DNA of 64,000 nt from Phoronis australis (Eukaryota; Phoronida; Phoronidae). The stretch spans positions 80,275 to 144,274 of the forward strand of contig NMRA01000091.1 in the NCBI GenBank assembly GCA_002633005.1, read 5' to 3'. The notes beneath the pieces are model-generated. The model ran no database searches and had not been told where the DNA came from. It saw only the letters and a program-made list of their open reading frames with translations. Of this stretch, positions 10,772 to 22,679 are shown one piece after another. Within the stretch, counting starts at the first letter, position 1; each line of letters starts with the position of its first letter. The position numbers and the translations under genes are program-made.

Positions 10772-13700
10772 CCTCTCAGGTGTTTTGTGAAGCAGTCCGG
10801 GCCACAGTCCATGTTGTGCTTTCCCGCGGGTAACTAGTTACTCGCTGAGTGCACGCAAGGAAACAGGGAAATTTATATTGAAGAACACGCCGTCACCTCG
10901 TCATCGTTATCATACACCATAATCTTCGTCGTTATTATCACCCTGAGCCTCAGCACTAACAGTTCCATCCCAAATCCTAGGGCATATTTCCGACTTTTTA
11001 CAGTAGTTCGCCGCCAACTGGGAGGCAATAAACATTTTCGTAGTCTACCACCGGGAGCAGTCACGTGATCAGATACGTTGAGATTCTCGCTGTGTTTATT
11101 TCTATTTGCATTGCAAAGTGGATGTAGTACATTGGCTGTTTTATTGATATAAAGCGAGAACGATCTAAAAGTCATAGTTCTGCTCACTTAGCTGACGAGG
11201 TCACCTTTCCGAAGTGAAGGAAATCGCTCAATGTTTTCACTCATAAGAATGGAAAGCTAGGATGGAGTTGTGATAAATTATGACGTTTTTCCCTGAGGAA
11301 TGTCACCATTTAGGCGAGGCGTTTTTATGAGTGTCTTGGCGAGAGGTTTTGATTTGTTTAAGAGGTAAGATTTTTTATTTATTATTCAAGTTTTTTAAAT
11401 ATGTGAAAACGCGATACTTGAAGCATACGAGATGTATTCGTCCTTTTAAAGTCTATATCAAGGTCCTGCGGTTTCAACACCTATATAAAAAACAGCAAGG
11501 ATTATAAGATCATGAGATTTGAATTTCTGTTTATCAATGTATGAAACGAAGAGATGATTTTACTGCATTGGACATTAGTTAACATGCTGTGATTTTATTT
11601 TCGTTTTTACACACTAACCAGACACGCAGACTCCACAGATTGTCAGAACGTTACGATTAAATGATTTATAACGCGCGCCTTGGCTGAAGGGCGATTTCTC
11701 TTATTTTTACGCATTTGATGCGAGAAATTCGGAAATTGAAACCTAATGACGCGATATGCCACATGGAGCGGTGATTATACATAGTACTTGCCTCGCTGTT
11801 TGTACGAGACCGTAACCTCGAGTTCATTTCTCACGTGTAAGTATACTGGGCGTGAAAAGAAATGTGCATCTCAAACACGCAACACATTACAAGTACATTT
11901 GCGGAATTACACTGAAAGCGTGCCCGATTACTGATGAATTGTTTTTCAATATGAGTTAATAGGTTTTAAACTTTGTTGTTAAAGTCTGTGTTTGCATTCA
12001 AACCATTAGCACGCGGTGAAGGGTTTAACCAAATAGTAAAAACAGTTAACAAGCTCGAACTACAGGAATACTTCTATATTTTACGTTCTCGCGTCCAGGC
12101 ACGGCTGGAATCAAACAAAACTCTTTAGCGAACTTGTTCGACGACACGGCTAAATTAATGAAAACGTCATACAAGAACGCTGCCAAGCGAAACCAAAAAC
12201 ATTATTTCTCTGTTGTTTTGGTTGCATTCACCGAAATACCTTTTCTTAGCTGTCAACTGACAGAATAAGTTAGTAAACTATCTAAATCATCACTTTTGCT
12301 ATCCAAGTTCGTAAAACTTATTCTTTTAACGAGACAACAACGGCCTAACCTTGTGACCATAAGCTGTCGGGCGAAATGTGAGATATTTGACGATAAAAAC
12401 ATTGACTAGAACTGGACATCGGTGCCTATGCTGGGTATCAATCGTATTGCTGATTAGAAATTATTGATTATTTAGCAGCAAAGCAATTGGCACTAAAATA
12501 TCTAATTGGGCATGTTTTTCATTTTAAAATTCTTTGTCAGTGTGATGGTTTCGTCAGACGCCATTCTGCTGGCAGCCGTTGTCATTAACGCCGAATCTGT
12601 TGTCACCTGTAAATACTTACATCATCAACAAGAAACTAAACTGCAAACTGGTTATCTAGTACAAGGCATGGTGCAGTTCTGGATAATATTTAATACGTGT
12701 AGGTGATGTATTTGTAAGTGATTAAGAATCCGTGTTTACTCTCTAGCTATACTTACGCCTCAACACGCCAACCTCTTGGCGGAGTTGTTCATTTGTATCG
12801 ATCTCTCTTCATTCAGTTGTACATATATATTATCTTATAAAATTGAATTAACAATTTCAATTGTGTATAGAAAGGTGTGTTCTGCACTCTGGTACGACAG
12901 TTTCAAATGAATTATTCGTGCACCACTCCTGTTAGCTGCACTACAACACACACATTTCAGTATCATTGGTCAGTTTGCGCTTACGCGCATGTTGTCACGT
13001 GGCGGATCTCACTGGCTTTGATGGCTCTAAGATGGCATGCATCAATAGTTGGGTTACTGTTTTTTCAGTTGTTCAACTCCTTAATGATAGTACTAATGAA
13101 AATGTTGCTTAAAGACACATTAAACATTTACTTCCTCAACTGTCAATGGCTTGGAACCTTTAGTTCTTCAGTAATGTAACTTTGTTGAACACTTTCTGTC
13201 GTCTTCGTGGTTGTCTCCAGGGTTAAGATCCGTAGACGCACGAATCTTGCAAAGGAAACTAGAGTGATCACGTGCTTCGCTAGTTATGCATGGCGATATC
13301 TCACGAAGTCTTACGTGATCTTGCGTTTTCGCAAGGTTCTCGCGTCTATGTAACACACGCCTGGTATTGGCAGTTTAGTATTTTTTTTTTGTAGCAGTGG
13401 TTTTCTTTAAGTTGTTCGTTGCACATAGTTCTAGTTTATGGAATAAGACGGTGGAATTTAAAGGTGAAATGGTCCTTTTCTCTCCCCTTCCCCAATACCC
13501 ACGAACTTTAGGCATGGAGGAAATCAGAGCAATCGTCAGCATGACGTAGTTCACTACTGTAAGTTATTTAAACCATGAAAACATAAAAAATCACACCTCT
13601 TTCATGGTAATAAGTCCGTCCCCGGCGCTGTCATCTTTTGCACGACAGCGAAGCAATTCCATAGTGACGTTACATCCCTTACAACCCCGTGAATACAACA

Positions 13701-14154
13701 GACGTGTATAGTGGCGGTTTCATACTCCTTAAAACCCCGAAAATGCATTTGTCAGGTGGTTTATGTCTGTACTTGGCCGAAATCTATAGTTCAATTTGCT
13801 TTTACTACGGAATACTAGATGAATCTATTTTTGAGAGCAATGCATTCGAAAAATGTTATCAGAAATTCTCAATTCACTATTTTTAAGAACACTCATGTTC
13901 GTAATCGGTATTTTCTAGTTATGATTGTATAAGAACCAAAATTTCACCATATATGTATCAAGATCAACGCGAAAATATCCATAAATGTGTTACCTGCCAG
14001 GAACACTTTTAATTAACAATCTTCTTCCCGTGCACATTGCGTAATACGGCAGTTAACCCTGAAATATGTATGTACGTATGCATGTATTACTGAACTCAAA
14101 ATGTTACGAAAATTTTCACCTGGTTTGCCAGCAACTTTCAAGATGGGTCTTAAG
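10772..14154. other. Gene-poor stretch
   Basis: No supported gene. Frames up to about 104 codons occur but none carries a recognisable motif. A segment at about 13245-13345 resembles 59750-59880 and is listed separately. Confidence 0.5.
13245..13345 (+). repeat. Interspersed repeat related to 59750-59880
   Basis: Shared blocks are GTGATCACG, ATGGCGATAT-TC, and a final CTTGCGTTTTCGC run, in the same order and orientation. The reverse-strand translations are also similar (the order RRxNxAKTQ then RDHxSFL is kept), which may mean an old coding fragment or simply DNA homology. No ends could be defined. Confidence 0.5.
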
Positions 14155-14189
14155 GTAATGACAGCGACATCTGTCTTTCAAAAGTGGGC

Positions 14190-14866
14190 GGTTGAAATAT
14201 AGAGAATCCTACACGAGTCTCAGGTTTATGAGATGGGCAAAACCTCTTGGAAATTTCGTCAAAATCTCGAACCACGTGTCGCAACTTCTGTAAAACCACG
14301 CTTGCGCAATGTAAAGTAATTCAGTTACGTTTTGTTAATAGTTTTATTTTAAGCTTAACAATTGTAAATTACATTCAGCTTTCGTAGCAAATATTCAAGT
14401 TAGAATCTAGTAAATAGTCTTTGAAGTTGCAATATCAAAACTTTTTTATAAATAGGCCTAACAGTCAGCAAGGTTTCCCTACTAACTGACCTTGAGACAA
14501 CACGCTTGACAGTCTCGCCGCGTTTCTTGAGTTAGGATTCGTCTCCGTTTGAGTGAACGTGGATATGGAATTCGCCGCCGAAGATGGGTCCGTTTCATAA
14601 GTTATTTGCATGTCCTTCCGACTGAGAGTACGTACAGTTGCGACACCCGATTTGCAAATCATAACCTTGTCACCTTCTCGGAATTCCGGCATTGTTTGGT
14701 TAGCGCGTGTTTGGTTGTTTTAGTGTTTTGCAGACGATAAAATGTAAAGCGTATGGATTTCTACTTTGCTCTACTTTGTGATTCGCCCATATAATATCAA
14801 AAAAATCACTTACTCGGTGTTGTGAACCAATCGTGTCGTAACACATTCCAGGTCATGTGAGAAAAA
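14190..14866 (-). repeat. Segmental direct repeat, copy 1
   Basis: About 680 bp here are repeated at 21925-22677 in the same orientation. They include an exon-like minus-strand frame (14465-14692) and a noncoding part with blocks such as CGCTTGCGCAATGTAAAGTA and TTTTATTTTAAGCTTAACAA. The right boundary is sharp after a CATGTGAGAAA block. No inverted or long terminal repeats were found, so this looks like a duplicated genomic segment or part of a larger unrecognised element. Confidence 0.8.
14465..14692 (-). CDS. Exon-like frame in duplicated segment, unknown protein
   Basis: A minus-strand frame starts at an ATG (14692) in the context AACAATGCC and begins MPEFREGDKVMICKSG. After about 66 codons it meets a good splice-donor context, CAAG followed by GTCAGT (exon edge near 14491), and then a stop. 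The product is hydrophilic, with a basic and polar segment (TVRTLSRKDMQITYE) and a Ser/Thr/Asn-rich tail. I do not recognise the family; GDKV-containing starts occur in small beta-barrel domains but this is too weak to assign. The diverged copy at 22519 keeps most residues, which suggests past coding. It could be a first exon of a host gene or of a repeat-borne gene. Confidence 0.4.
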   Translation of the reverse strand: MPEFREGDKVMICKSGVATVRTLSRKDMQITYETDPSSAANSISTFTQTETNPNSRNAARLSSVLSQGQLVGKPC

Positions 14867-15118
14867 CTATTTCATTATATAAGACGTCAAGTTGATACAT
14901 TTGCGATTCAAAATGCTTGAAAATGCGTCCAAAACACATGATCGTCATCCGATGTCAAATGTGTGACGTCACTGAGTCGCGTGTTTCAGAAGTTTTGATG
15001 GTAATCTCTAAATAAATACAGTTGTTCTAAAATGAACACTACATAACCTTGTGAAGGTGCCATACCTTGCCATTCCCTGCAATACACTCTACGTTGGGAC
15101 CAGGAACGACTGCTACGA

Positions 15119-15334
15119 CATGCGCGCACCTAAGGCGAAGAGGGCAAAAAGGTCCGCCTCAGAGAATCAAAAAATCCGAAAAGTAGAAAACGAGACACAA
15201 GTTCGCCAAAAGTTAGGAACTACCAAAATTTGGCCAGTGCACAATTCATAGCTCTTAACGTACTACGTGAATCTTAGTAAAAGGTCCACATTATCCAAAC
15301 TTCGAGCCACATTTTTAGGCTTGGTATGCACATG
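15119..15334 (+). mobile_element. MITE of CATGCGCGCACC family, diverged copy
   Basis: It starts CATGCGCGCACC and ends in a reversed CATGTGCATACC. The interior has the family landmarks in order: GCGAAG-GGGCAAAAAGGTCC, AAAATCCGA, GAGACA-AAGT, AAAAGGTCCAC and TTCGAGCCACAT. Flanking pentamers are TACGA and CACGA, one mismatch from a 5-bp target duplication. This is the most diverged of three copies, so probably the oldest. Confidence 0.75.
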
Positions 15335-18300
15335 CACGATTCTTAAAGTGAAGAGTACGTTTTTGATTCGATGATATTTCTCCTTTAGCAGAGCTATTCA
15401 GTTTCACACCATAGCAACCCTGATGAGGTGTGAACGATCAAGTTATAACGTGCATCACTATAATGCCATTTCAATAAACGAGAAGCTTGCTATTTATGTG
15501 TTAAAGCCAGTCGAATGAGGATTCACTCGGTGCAATGATCTAAATTATCCTTTGTACCAAGAGTCTTCGAGCCGTCATTGAAATAGACGTGCAGTAATTT
15601 TCAAGTGGTGTCCGCTCACAACCCCCAAACTTTGAGGTGAAACCACCTCAAGAAAACAACCCCGACCACAGAAAAAAATCTGTGTCGAACACATTATTTG
15701 AAACTGTTCGAGATTATTCTTTATCACTACCGTACTTTTGCTGTCGATGAGAAAAAGATGTAAAACTACCGACGCTAGGAATCTCCACAGACAGCGGTTA
15801 AGATGGTTGATTTTATAGTCTTCGTAACTTGTAGTTTTGTGTCTTGTTTGGTTCTGTGTAAGCCTACAGGTAATGTCTAGTCGCTGATATCGAGAAATGT
15901 ATACCAAGTATAGAAGATATGCTAAAGAAGACGCTCATTAAACTCACAAGACCTTGTACTATTATTTGAACTGCAAGTTTTTCCACGCTGCCCCAAGCCT
16001 AGCCTTGATATGTGCAAATTGCTGCATTCTTTCTTTTGTGGCCTCTTTTACTTGACCAGTGCCAACTGTCTATGACGAAAATCTAAAAGCAAAACTTTCA
16101 AAGGTTTAATTTTCTTAACATTTTGAAAGTGTAATTTACCCCGCCGTCTTATTGTAAAAACGCACAATTCTGTCGTTAAGTTTCACTAAATGAAATGATG
16201 CGCGTCTGGTCACGCGGAATGAATAGACTCGGCAAAATGAGACCTTGAGTCGGGAAAAGGCCCGCATTCATTTCGCAAGACAACACTAACGTGTACTACT
16301 GGTATCCGGTCAGATTATCTCCACGCGTAACCACGTACGGCGTTTTCAGCACTGAACTCACTTAGACTTCACAAGGATAGGTCAATTAAGTTGCTGGTGC
16401 CGGTTTGTTAAAGCCTAATTTCAACGGTGTATTGGGCTCAAAAAATAATTGCAGGCGGTGTGGTACACGCTGCACCAGACGTGCGCAGGCCGCGCATGTG
16501 GGCCCATTGCACTGATCACCTGTGTATTGGGCTAACCAGAGAGTGAAATAAGAAAACGCGAGTTCTATCACGCAAATGTAAGGCAGTCAAAGGAGAGGTG
16601 AAGCTGCCTTTTCGTGCCATGTTGCGTCACCGCGAGATCTCAGCACAAACAGCAAAAGGCTGATAACAGTTGTATTGAATAGGGATCTGAATAGAACACC
16701 ATTGCGTGCGGGTGTTATTAGCAGCTGTTTGAATTAAAAGGTAGTTCTCGCTGTGACGCGTAGACAAAAGCAAGCTAATACGCCTGACAATTCGTTACAT
16801 TTGGCAATTTATGGCACTAGTGGGCTCAGAGCGACGCTCTTAACATACTGTAGGAACCAAATTTACAGGTGTCACCGTTCACTGATAGGCTTTAAGTAAA
16901 ATGCAGAAGTTCGGCTCAGACCGGTCACATTCTACTTAACGGTTATCACTGCTCGAAATCAAACGAGAAGCTGAAACGTAAAAACATTATCTGAAACACT
17001 GGGTAAACACCGGTAATGTTGCCGTCCGTAGTAAAGGCACAACTGGCGGGCGGACAAGCTCACACCCTGAGCGGAATGAACAAAAACGTGATGGTAACTT
17101 GCAATATCGGGCTTCAAAAACGATACTAAGCTACTATTTATAATTATGAAAACTACGATTCTTTTTTTCTGCTTCCCTTACTCGCAAATTGTCTCTTTGC
17201 CGAACTATTTTTTGACCGGACTCATGAAGTGTTGGTGATTTCCCGCCACAGACATGTTAGACAGTTCTTGGTAAGCCGACTCCTCATTTTTGTGGACGAG
17301 ACGGTCTCGTCACCTGGTGACAGAACTATGAATATCAGAAATAATGAAAGAGCTTCAAGCTTACTAGTGGATTACTAGCAACGCAGGTGCGGGTCCAGAG
17401 ATTTGCCCCCTGGTTAGCTGTTTGTTTTGTTATGATAGAAGGGTGTGAAGTGTCCCCTATTGGCAAATCCCTGTAACTGATCCTATATCGTCGATCTGGC
17501 ATTATTCCTGAAAAAAGAAGCAGATGCCAATGCGTTCCACCCCCGCCTATTCCCCCTATTCACTACTGCGGCGTAAACAGGTACAAGGAAATCCTAATTA
17601 ATCAACGGTTCAAAAAGCTTTTTTTTAGCATTCACTTGGAACAGCCCGGTTACATGGTGTTTCTCCGACAGCCTGCCCATCACGAAAAAAGATATATTCG
17701 CCACCTTCAGTTGTAAAACAGCTGCTGCGAATCGCAGAAACACGCCCGGAATTGATCAAAGCTCAACTGTAAAGCCCTCGCTTGACCTACTGTGAAATGA
17801 CAACCACTCTGCGTGAATATGCCGTCAGAATCTTCCTAGCACGCGCTAGCATTCTTCTTTTAATTAACGATTGATTGCGCAGCTTTCAATTGCACAACAT
17901 GCCAATAAATGGGTAGCATTAAGATCTGTGTAGTACTTGAAACGTTTTAATCAACAGCAAGTGCAGCGCCTTTGCGATGATCAAATGTCCTGTTCTCCTA
18001 CCCGCATCTGTATGTGCAAGGTATGTGCCTACGCGATGCATAATCATGCTTCAATCACACATCGAGGGATGCTCCGCCGACGGATCCCACCAACTGAGTA
18101 CCACCCCGATGCCTAGCACCATCGAATGTTTTTTTATTGGACCAGTTTCACGGATGGGTGATATTTTGACGCTTACACCCAGCTGGCTTTCTCGAAAATC
18201 CCTAGAAGACTATCGGCCGATGTGACCATTTTACTGCTGCAGTCATTGGATCGGCGCCGGACTAGTTAATATCGCTCCGAGACGATGTCGTATTTACCTG

Positions 18301-19660
18301 TAAATTTGGATGATCTCTAACGGCGTGATCACTTGCAGGATAACAGATTGTGCATTTTTACAAATACCAAGATGGCTGTCAACCAGTAACCAGCGAACCA
18401 AAATGCTAATCTATGATATTGACAAGGCAAAATTCCATTCACTTTTCTTAGTTCCACTTTGAAAAGGATGCAGCAAACGTGGCGCGCACAATTAAACATT
18501 GACAGATAAGACGGTACGGAACATTACACATAACTGGTCATTTCCTAGCATTATTGCTGTGGGGTTAATAACTTTTAAATGTAGTGTAAACCGCTGTATG
18601 AGACCTTGCGCGCTTGCTGTAGGCGGATACAGTCATTTGAAATGACTCTATAGACCAAAATACACCGTTGTACGTCAGTCAAAGCGAAACAACGGGTTCA
18701 CACTTGTAGATATCGTTTCTCGTATTTTTTGTTCCCATGGTAGCATGATTCTCATTGGATGATATACAGTGTTTTATGGTTTCATGTATTTTAGTTTGAT
18801 CCCTTTAAAAGATATCGAGCACTAATTAGATTTAGTACCTTATTCAGTGGGTCGTAACGACTACACCTGGCTGTGTTCACGTTCACTCGATACGTCGACG
18901 TTGAAAGCAAGGTTGATTTTTTATATTTATAGTACTACTTTATACTGTGTACAATTCGCATGCTGTTTCTTATTCTCAAAATGAAGCCCTTGCCTCGTAA
19001 GTCGGTGGTGTTGACAAGCTAGCCCATAACGATGGGGCCAGTCGGCCTGTTTTAAGATTTGTGTTTTCTCATACTTGGGTGCCAATATAAAAGTTCGCAT
19101 ATTCAGAACCTCACAGCTGTTAGCGACAACTCTAGGCGATTATTGCAGAAATTCTAGTTTCATGCATTACTTCACACAAGCCAGGTAGACATGTTTGTGT
19201 TGTGTGAATCATCGACACTTAACGATGTCAATTAAAATACATGTCGATGTTGCTGCTACATTGGGGTACGTTTACCTATGCATCAAATTAACCGTAAAAT
19301 TGGCGTAATGAAAACATGCCATTTTCACCAGAAACGTGATCTATTCTGCACGTTTTGCCGTGTTAATCACCCTGGATTGCATAAAACTTCGCTCTGTATA
19401 CATACATGTAGGATACCTGGTTCGCTGGTACCCGCGGTAGATGTAGAATAGTACCGCAGGTAACGAATAACGCAGCGCACCCAATCGGTGATGAATTCAT
19501 AGCCATACACTTGAAAACAGTAGTTGTGAAATCGGAATCAGGTTTTTAATCGGAGAAAAATAGGATCGTTTCAATGCATGAGACAGTAGCTGACAGTCTC
19601 GTGAATTGGGATGGCTCTATTTTCTTTCTCCATTTTTCGATATGTTTATAATCACACGTA
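15335..19660. other. Gene-poor stretch
   Basis: No supported gene. Minus-strand frames at 15575-15907 and 16386-16571 lack recognisable motifs. No RNA gene, satellite or transposon ends were identified. Confidence 0.45.
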
Positions 19661-21924
19661 TTGCATTATTGGGCTGGCGTTTACTGCAGCAGAACGCAAC
19701 CCCAGAAGTTCCCACAGTTTTGTCAAGCAAAAGTTAACAAACATACCTGGATTATAGAAAAATCATCCCCTATTCTCTACACGGCACTTTCACAAACATT
19801 CGCAGTTATTAGAGAAATCTGTCGGTACATGTGTATAACGCCACTTAAAAACCCACAACAGACAAATCTTTGTGATCACCGAACCCGAGCACAACGTAAA
19901 ATTTTTTCGTACACTGGACGAAACTTCTGTTCATTGAAATCTTCAGCTTCCAACTCGGTTGATATCCATCACAAACAATGCAAGCACGGGAAAATATATT
20001 AAATATTCAACATGGCTGTTTTTTCACAATATTGATTTTGGGACTTCAGTTTGGACCAAATGTACTGCTGCTAAGTCAATGACTGTTTGTAAATTGAACT
20101 GATGGAATATATATCACACAGCTTGTTTAAAACCATGCACACTTTAGATTTTTGCTGTAATAAATATATGTTAACGTGCGTGATGATCAGAGTGTGGGTC
20201 ATTATAACGATATCTGTGATAGGCAAGCCGATTTAAACGATGGTGGAGCACGCCGAAATTAAATATGTTTTATTAATTGTGAGGGAGAACGATGTGACAA
20301 GTGCTATGTGGCACTGAACAACCTCAAGAAACTCCCGTACCCAACCTAGAAGACTTGCTGAGGAAGGTGTTACATCTGCTGTGAACAACCACTTGAATGA
20401 CTCGGACTCGAGTCATGAATTTGGCAATGAAAATGATAAGACATTGTGCAAAGAAAAGAATTGATTTGGGAGAGGAGTGCAGAAAGCTATTTACATTTAA
20501 GCCCTTATACCTTCCCATAACAAGCTAGGTGACTTTTTAAGATGCGCATTTACCGAATGTACTGTTGGTGAGTGAAACAGCAACAACAAATGCTTTCGCG
20601 GAACTCAACAGAATGTAAACGTTTCTGCCCTCGAGCCGGACTCCAAACTTGTTATGCACAGGAACCAGAATCGAATTTAAATATCGGACAGCCTTTACAG
20701 TTACAAGATGCCTGACAAGCTAGACTCAAAAATAAACTTGCGTGGGACTTAATGGCATGCGAATTTTTCGTAAACTAGCTTGCTTCAAGGAAAAGGAATT
20801 GATCGGTCGCTTGTCAGTTGCAGACGACACTAACTGGAGGACTTAACTTAGTCTGAAATCTTGTATGCATAATGCAACTATATAAACAAAATATTCATAA
20901 AATTGCACGGTTAACATTACAATGTAGTTCTATTCGGAAGCGTAACTCTGTTTTTTTCTGTGACTGTTTGGTCAGGAATGTTGTTCACCATAACAATGAG
21001 TCACTCGTTGGCCAATTAAGAGCACTTAAGTCATTCGTTTAAAACATCAATTTTGCGTATTTCCATCTATTTTTGATTTAAGATACCTGTGACAATATGA
21101 GAACTATTTGGCTTCTTTTTGGGGTATTGTATTACTGTCGCGTAGTGTCTCTTTCTGCGTGCTGTGACAAGTGACACCAGTGTAGATTTGATTGTAAGTT
21201 TGAAACTATAAAGTCCTCCAGCTTTGCTACACTGCATTATCTAATGTACTTCTTAGTTATATTGGGGAAAACTTTAGTTTTTTCATATGTGAGATCACCT
21301 CGGATATTTTCGTAGCCTGGAGTTATCTTTCTGAGGTGTTTCATATCTGCGCATGGCGAACTTCAATCAGCACATATCAGAGTCCACGGTTTCGAGTACA
21401 GCATGCGCAGCGCGTGAGCACTAGCGTGTCAGTCTCAGAACTAGGTAAAGCACATTTTTACATTGCGATCTATGGTTACCAGACAATGAATTGCAGATTT
21501 CTCTTAAAAATTGCAAGTTAATGAAAAAAAACAGTTCTTGATAATAAACTTATACCGCCAGTCCATGAATATTGCGGGTTGCTTGGATACAGAAACTTAC
21601 AGACTATTCATGGAGTTAGATTTTTCACCCCGGATCTCAATTGATATGGCAGTAAAGCAATATTAATTTCAATAATTTTAGGACTTATTTTCGTTGCATC
21701 GAGCGCTAGCTCCCAACACGAATACTGACCATGAGGTTGATTTTGTGAAAACGTGTTTGGCCTTGCAAAATATTGGTTTGTTACGGAAATCATTGGCAAA
21801 TTGAAGTGCGATCCAAAACCGAGCACAAGTCGTTCCCAGGAAGGAAAATGACTGCGATAATGCTGAATTTTTCATGGAATAGCATAATAGTATCTTTTTG
21901 ACAACCTAGTCGACGTCTTTCGAA
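19661..21924. other. Stretch without gene, minor hairpin
   Basis: No coding support. An imperfect hairpin (TACCCGCGGTA against TACCGCAGGTA, about 11 bases apart) lies near 19428-19462. Nothing else stands out. Confidence 0.4.
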
Positions 21925-21929
21925 ACATA

Positions 21930-22030
21930 GAGAATCCTAAACGTGTCTCAGTTTTATGGCATGTGCAAAACCTCTCGGTTATTTCCAAGAGGTTTTGCCC
22001 ATGTCATAAATCTGACACGAGTGTAGGATT
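21930..22030. repeat. About 45-bp-arm hairpin
   Basis: The left arm runs from ATCCTAAACGTGTCTCAG to GTGCAAAACCTCTCGG. The right arm reads back as the same words with a few mismatches (CCAAGAGGTTTTGCCCATG then GACACGAGTGTAGGAT). The loop is only about 6 bases. In copy 1 the matching single arm is at 14200-14255, so the second arm was probably gained here by inverted duplication or lost in copy 1. Confidence 0.8.
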
Positions 22031-22289
22031 TGTTTTCTAACATGAACCGCAAAAAAGATCTTTTGTGTCGAAAAACTCGACATGTCTAAAACTTTCAATC
22101 ACACGACGCAACTTATGTAAAAACACGCTTGCGCAATGTAAAGTAATTTAGTTACTTTGTTTTAATAGTTTTATTTTAAGCTTAACAATTGTTAATTGCA
22201 TTCAGCTTTCGTAGCAAATATTCAAGTTAGAATCTAATAAATAGTCTTTGAAGTTGTAATATTAAAACTTAAATAACAGTCAGCAAGTC

Positions 22290-22519
22290 TTCCTCGCGCG
22301 TGAGCACTGGATTGACCTTGAGACAGCACAGCTAGACAGTTTCGTCGCGTTTTTTGAGTTGGGGCTCGTCTCCGTTTGAATGAATGTGGATATAGAATTC
22401 GCCGCCGAAGATGGGTTCGTTTAAGAAGTTGTTTGCACGTCCTTCCTACTCGGAGTACGTACAGTTGCGATACCCGATTTGTCAGTCATAACCTTGTCAC
22501 CTTCTCTGAATTCCGACAT
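22290..22519 (-). pseudogene. Broken copy of the 14465-14692 frame
   Basis: Reading from the ATG at 22519 the frame begins MSEFREGDKVMTDKSGIATV, clearly parallel to the 14692 copy. It hits an in-frame TAA where copy 1 has a Tyr codon, then continues in parallel (TNPSSAANSISTF) to the region of the copy 1 splice donor. Here the donor is the weaker GTCAAT and there is a 1-base length difference nearby. The differences include many amino-acid changes, which suggests relaxed constraint after duplication. Confidence 0.55.
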
Positions 22520-22679
22520 TGTTTGGTTGGCGCGCGTTTGGTTGTTTTTTGTGTTTTGCATACGATAAAATGTAAGGCGTATTGATTTCTACTTTGTGAT
22601 TCGCCCATGTAATATCAAAAAATAGGTACTCGGTGTTCTTAACCAGTCGTGTAACACATTCCAGGTCATGTGAGAAATA

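Larger units (their letters stand above)
21925..22677 (-). repeat. Segmental direct repeat, copy 2
   Basis: Second copy of the segment at 14190-14866. Its left part contains an extra block that makes a hairpin (21930-22030) absent from copy 1, where only one arm exists. Its embedded frame is interrupted by a stop. It ends in the same CATGTGAGAAA block. Confidence 0.8.
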
